In this document: positions 33,994 to 36,997 of the stretch, piece after piece | Numbering within the stretch: position 1 is the first letter of the stretch | Layout: the number at the start of each line of letters is the position of its first letter | Source of the DNA: an uncultured Lachnospiraceae bacterium | Lineage (GTDB): Bacteria > Bacillota > Clostridia > Lachnospirales > Lachnospiraceae | Direction: 5' to 3' | NCBI GenBank assembly: GCA_948444865.1 | Contig: CAOJVE010000006.1 | Coordinates: 1 to 36,997 of the forward strand | DNA length: 36,997 nucleotides | Position numbers and translations under genes: made by a program | Notes under the pieces: model-generated | Databases searched by the model: none | Told to the model about the DNA's origin: nothing | What the model saw: only the letters and a program-made list of their open reading frames with translations

Positions 33994-34344
33994 ATGCATT
34001 TAATTAAAGACGAGAATGGTAATGTTATTTCCCATGACCATGGACACGGAGAACACCAGGGGGGCTGCCCTCACGGCCATAACCATGAACATTGTGGCCA
34101 TCATGGAGAAGATGGGTGCCAAAGCGGAGATTGCAAGCAGGAAACTGTGGCTGTGCTGGCCTATATGGTGCAGCATAACGAGCATCATGCGGCGGAACTG
34201 GATCAGATGGCCGATAATTTGGAAAAATTAGAGATGTTTGACGCTGCGAAGACCATCCGGGACGGCGTAGCGGATTTCCAGAAGGCGAATATGCGTTTTA
34301 GTTTGGCGTTGGCGCAGGTAAAAGAGCAGATAAAGGAGGCATAA
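33994..34344 (+). CDS. His/Cys-rich metal-binding protein, candidate nickel store or chaperone for CODH
   Basis: The 116-residue product has a metal-binding head and a helical tail. Residues 1-50 hold 11 His and 4 Cys (Cys25, 34, 42, 47), with His alternating in HDHGHGEH and PHGHNHEHCGHH. The tail (about 51-116) is alpha-helical with amphipathic heptads and a further cluster, His61/64/65 in MVQHNEHHAAEL. Its stop is 2 bp before a CooT-family gene; metF, cooC and the CODH gene follow. In Rhodospirillum the CO operon encodes CooJ, a nickel-binding protein with a His-rich region, and this protein could be its counterpart, but no sequence relationship to CooJ can be claimed. A role in Ni storage is inferred from composition and context; zinc or cobalt is possible. 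GAAAGGAGCGGG precedes the start. Confidence 0.85.
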   Translation: MHLIKDENGNVISHDHGHGEHQGGCPHGHNHEHCGHHGEDGCQSGDCKQETVAVLAYMVQHNEHHAAELDQMADNLEKLEMFDAAKTIRDGVADFQKANMRFSLALAQVKEQIKEA

Positions 34345-34346
34345 TT

Positions 34347-34532
34347 ATGTGCTTGGCAACGGTAATCAGAAAACGGGATGGAAGCACGATTCTGAAAAAT
34401 GTGAGTCGAATTGACGTGGAAGGGGAAACCCTGCGGATTCGTGACGTAATGGGCGACGAGAAGACGGTGCAGGGAACCATCCGTATGGTGGATCTGGCCA
34501 ACAGCATTGTGGAACTTGAATGCGCGGAATAA
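34347..34532 (+). CDS. cooT: CooT family nickel-binding protein
   Basis: The 61-residue product starts MCLATV and continues to RDVMGDEKTVQGTIRMVDL, the pattern of the CooT family (small SH3-like homodimers). In Rhodospirillum rubrum CooT, Cys2 takes part in nickel binding; that Cys2 is present here. AAGGAGG in the end of the previous gene lies 7 nt before the ATG, so the two are translationally coupled. Location ahead of cooC and cooS supports a role in nickel delivery to CODH. CooT-like proteins also occur without CODH, so the assignment rests on context. Confidence 0.88.
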   Translation: MCLATVIRKRDGSTILKNVSRIDVEGETLRIRDVMGDEKTVQGTIRMVDLANSIVELECAE

Positions 34533-34548
34533 ATGAAGGTCGAGTAGA

Positions 34549-35481
34549 ATGAAGCTGGGGAACAGTATGAAAAAGCGTTTGGCAGAGATGATGAAAAAGA
34601 GAACACTTCTTTCCTTTGAAGTGTTTCCGCCGAAAACCGATAAAGGCATGGATAAGCTGACGGATTGTCTGGAACATCTGTATGCGTTTAATCCGGACTA
34701 TATTTCCTGTACATACGGAGCGGGCGGGACCAATGTGGGTAAAAACATGGACGTCTGCAGAAAGATTCTGGAAGCGGACAACGACACGGTTCCGGTCACC
34801 CATTTCACATGTATAGGCAATACAAAGGAAGAGATTAAAGAAAAGCTGCAGAGCTATCTGGATAACGGCGTTGACCATATGCTGGCGGTGCGGGGAGATC
34901 TGCCGGAAGGCTGGACGGGCACCGGAGGCGACTTCTCGTATGCCACGGAGCTGGTCAGTTATGTTCGCAGAGAGTTTGGAGACAAGTTCGAAATTGCCGT
35001 GGCCGGGTCGCCGGAAGGGCATATCGCCTGTCGGTCCCTGGAAGCGGACATAGCCCATCTGAAGCAGAAACAGGACGAGGGCGCGGATTATATTATGACG
35101 CAGCTTACTTTTGACATGGAACAGTTCAAATACTGGTTGGACGCAATCCGGACTGCCGGCGTTACGATGCCGGTGGATGTGGGCGTAATGCCTGTGCTGA
35201 ACAGGGAGGCCGTTATTAATATGTGCTTATCCCGGAATGGATGCGCGATTCCCCGCAAACTTGCGGAAGTGATTTCCCGTCATTGGTTCGACACGGACGG
35301 GGATGGCAAAAAGCGTCCGGAAGCGCTGGAAGCGTTTCGGCAGGAAGGCATCGCATATACCGTGGATCAGATTTTGGAGTATATGGCTCTGGGTGTGGAA
35401 GGCATCCATCTGTATGCGCTGAATACCTGGGAGAATCCCACGGAGATTTTGAACAAAGCGGGTATCCGCTCAGTGATCTGA
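34549..35481 (+). CDS. metF: Methylenetetrahydrofolate reductase
   Basis: The 310-residue product is a MetF-type flavoprotein reducing methylene-THF to methyl-THF. Markers include LLSFEVFPPKTDKG at the N-terminus (catalytic Glu), YISCTYGAGG, VTHFTCIGNT, MLAVRGDLP, a VAGSPEGHI segment and GADYIMTQLTFD. An alternative start, ATG 34567 after GGGGAA, would shorten it by 6 residues. In many acetogens MetF pairs with the zinc protein MetV; no metV is found within the window. The position between cooT and cooC links it to the Wood-Ljungdahl pathway rather than only to methionine synthesis. Confidence 0.93.
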   Translation: MKLGNSMKKRLAEMMKKRTLLSFEVFPPKTDKGMDKLTDCLEHLYAFNPDYISCTYGAGGTNVGKNMDVCRKILEADNDTVPVTHFTCIGNTKEEIKEKLQSYLDNGVDHMLAVRGDLPEGWTGTGGDFSYATELVSYVRREFGDKFEIAVAGSPEGHIACRSLEADIAHLKQKQDEGADYIMTQLTFDMEQFKYWLDAIRTAGVTMPVDVGVMPVLNREAVINMCLSRNGCAIPRKLAEVISRHWFDTDGDGKKRPEALEAFRQEGIAYTVDQILEYMALGVEGIHLYALNTWENPTEILNKAGIRSVI

Positions 35482-35649
35482 GCGTTTACGAGCGGTCGGT
35501 CTGAAAGCGGACGGCTGCAGAATATAAAGGAATAGCCGCAGGCAACTATGCATTGTTTGTGACTATGAAGGAAATAAGACTGAATAGTGGATGGAATGAA
35601 AATTCCAAAAAAGTTTTACAAAAAACAATATGATTTTGGAGGGAACCTG

Positions 35650-36420
35650 ATGGCACATGTGATTGCTGTCGCCGGCAAAGGCGGAGTAGGAAAGACAACT
35701 TTATGCGGGCTAATCATCCAATATCTTGGCGAAATGGGGAAAGGCCCGATCTTGGCGGTCGATGCAGATGCAAATTCCAACTTAAATGAAGTGCTGGGCG
35801 TGGAAGTGGAGAAGACCCTGGGGGATATCCGCGAAGAAATAGCGCAGGCGGAGATTGCCAAGGAGAGTCCGATTCCACCCAGTATGTCAAAAGCGGACTA
35901 TGCGGAAATTCAATTTCAGCGGGCGATCATCGAAGATGACGATTTTGACATGTTGGTCATGGGACGTACCCAGGGAAAAGGCTGTTATTGTTTTGTAAAC
36001 GGGCTGCTTCAATCGCAGCTGACGCGGCTGCAGAACAATTATCCGATTTTTGTGGTGGATAATGAGGCGGGAATGGAACATATCAGCCGTGGTATTCTGC
36101 CAAGCATGGAGACGGCGATTTTAGTCAGCGACTGCTCCAGAAGAGGCGTGCAGGCTGTAGGGCGCATTGCCCAGTTGATTCGGGATTGCGGCATGAAGCC
36201 CAAAACCGTTGGCCTAATCGTGAACCGAGCGCCTGGCGGCGTGTTAAACGATGGCACTCGGGAAGAAATTGAAAAGCAGGGGCTGGAATTGTTGGGGGTT
36301 GTGCCCCACGATGACACAGTTTATGAATTTGACTGTGATGGAAAGCCCACTGTACAGCTTCCGGATGATTCACCTGTGAAAAAAGCAGTTCGGGAGATTG
36401 TACAACGTCTGCACTTGTAA
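35650..36420 (+). CDS. cooC: CODH nickel-insertion ATPase CooC
   Basis: The 256-residue product belongs to the SIMIBI (MinD-like) ATPases that mature the Ni-Fe-S C-cluster of CODH. The deviant Walker A GKGGVGKTT is at residues 9-17, and DADANSNLNEVLG is typical of CooC. The nickel-binding CxC pair is at Cys112 and Cys114 (GKGCYCFVNGLL), the same spacing and numbering as in Carboxydothermus CooC1. ATG 35650 is chosen because GGAGGG lies 7 nt upstream; the in-frame ATG at 35587 has no such site. The 168-bp gap after metF contains no recognisable gene or clear promoter. The CODH catalytic gene follows after 117 bp. Confidence 0.95.
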   Translation: MAHVIAVAGKGGVGKTTLCGLIIQYLGEMGKGPILAVDADANSNLNEVLGVEVEKTLGDIREEIAQAEIAKESPIPPSMSKADYAEIQFQRAIIEDDDFDMLVMGRTQGKGCYCFVNGLLQSQLTRLQNNYPIFVVDNEAGMEHISRGILPSMETAILVSDCSRRGVQAVGRIAQLIRDCGMKPKTVGLIVNRAPGGVLNDGTREEIEKQGLELLGVVPHDDTVYEFDCDGKPTVQLPDDSPVKKAVREIVQRLHL

Positions 36421-36427
36421 AGCAAAA

Positions 36428-36513
36428 TGGCATTCGCCCTGTATGCAGAGGGGAAAATTATGGGGGTTTACATTCCCTGTTAGATGGATTATATTATTTA
36501 GATGAGAATGCCA
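36428..36513. promoter_or_regulatory. Inverted repeat and candidate promoter upstream of cooS
   Basis: TGGCATTC (36428-36435) and GAATGCCA (36506-36513) are perfect inverted 8-mers bracketing a weak promoter-like pair, TTTACA (36467-36472) and TATATT (36490-36495), with 17-bp spacing. This could be a leader stem or a looping operator for separate control of cooS. It is only suggestive. Confidence 0.4.
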
Positions 36514-36537
36514 CATTTATTTTAAGGAGGTTTATTA

Positions 36538-36997
36538 ATGAGTGAGTTCAAGTTAACCACAGTGGAAGAATTTGAAGCGGCTACCGAGCGGCTTCTGGAG
36601 ACTGGGGCAAAAGTTGGAGCCGATTCCTGGCAGATGCGTGTAAAGAACCAGACTCCCCACTGTAAGTTTGGTGAATCTGGCGCATGCTGTAAGATTTGTT
36701 CTATGGGTCCATGCCGTATTACTGCGAAAGCGCCGAGAGGTATTTGCGGATGTGACGTTCACGGTATTGTTGGTAGGAATTTCCTGAGATTTACAGCAGG
36801 CGGCGCTGCAACCCACTCCGATCACGGACGTGAAATCTGCCACACACTGTATGAGACATCTGCAGATGGTAACTATAAAGTAAAAGATCCTGAAAAACTG
36901 ATTCGGATCGCAAAAGAATGGGATATTGAGACGGAAGGCAAAGACATCTATGATTTGGCTCATGAAGTGGCTGAAACAGGTTTGTTGGAATATGGTA
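36538..36997 (+). CDS. cooS: Anaerobic carbon monoxide dehydrogenase catalytic subunit, N-terminal part (runs off window)
   Basis: ATG 36538 follows TTAAGGAGG by 7 nt and opens a frame of 153 codons to the window edge. The peptide has the CODH cysteine pattern Cys42, Cys50, Cys51, Cys54, Cys59 and Cys70 (HCKFGESGACCKICSMGPCR, then ITAKAPRGICG), matching the ligands of the D-cluster (first two) and B-cluster in known CooS/AcsA. His93, His96 and His102 (AATHSDHGREICHTLYE) fall where CODHs carry their histidine relay. The enzyme interconverts CO and CO2 at a Ni-Fe-S cluster. CooC just upstream and the metF context favour the acetyl-CoA pathway enzyme (AcsA); the rest of the gene, and any acsB, are outside the window. 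Confidence 0.95.
   Translation, partial: MSEFKLTTVEEFEAATERLLETGAKVGADSWQMRVKNQTPHCKFGESGACCKICSMGPCRITAKAPRGICGCDVHGIVGRNFLRFTAGGAATHSDHGREICHTLYETSADGNYKVKDPEKLIRIAKEWDIETEGKDIYDLAHEVAETGLLEYG

Noticed and set aside
35482..35649. Possible small gene or promoter between metF and cooC
   Set aside because: No frame with a ribosome site and no convincing -35/-10 pair; only short, weak stems were seen.
1..36997. tRNA, rRNA, CRISPR arrays, prophage or defence islands
   Set aside because: No cloverleaf-type intergenic sequence, regularly spaced repeats, or phage or restriction genes were found; the only nuclease-like accessory gene is the frameshifted Uma2.

Overview
The window looks like chromosomal DNA from an anaerobic Firmicute of the Lachnospiraceae type, probably an acetogen or at least a carrier of the Wood-Ljungdahl carbonyl branch. 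This rests on AddAB in place of RecBCD, the YlqF/RnhB/YraN and Der/PlsY/GpsA gene orders, an extended 390-residue PRPP synthase, RCC1/Ig-like surface protein remnants, a Uma2-family gene, and a CODH cluster (cooC, start of cooS) at the right edge. No tRNA, rRNA, CRISPR array, phage or intact insertion sequence was seen.

Left part (1-4.6 kb), the least tidy region: the 3' end of a secreted FnIII-like protein; a MATE exporter with a strong promoter followed at once by a terminator-like hairpin; a ~290-bp MITE-like inverted-repeat element; hslO (Hsp33); a decayed minus-strand RCC1/Ig-like surface protein gene; a 71-bp palindromic repeat whose sister copy lies at 32.7 kb; and a frameshifted Uma2 nuclease gene.

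Housekeeping core (4.6-33.6 kb): nadE; a small membrane protein; addB-addA and a class A beta-lactamase-like serine hydrolase in one run; a minus-strand pair of half-size chromate transporter (CHR) genes; a pyrimidine nucleoside salvage operon (udp, cdd, deoB, deoC); an NhaC-type antiporter; rplS with its own promoter and a leader built from two tandem copies of a two-hairpin unit; then lepB, rbgA/ylqF, a LysM-GH18 protein, rnhB, yraN and a pgeF-like gene; prs on the minus strand, divergent from the operon DUF512-der-plsY-gpsA; and a minus-strand aldo/keto reductase.

Right end (33.9-37.0 kb): an operon-like series opening with a sigma-A type promoter: a His/Cys-rich 116-residue protein, a CooT-family nickel protein, metF, cooC and the first 153 codons of the CODH catalytic subunit. 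Two nickel-type small proteins, the nickel-inserting ATPase and the Ni-Fe-S enzyme together suggest a nickel supply line to CODH, with MetF feeding methyl-THF into the same pathway. The His/Cys-rich protein is the most interesting candidate for an undescribed function. Intergenic structured and palindromic DNA is the second theme of the window.
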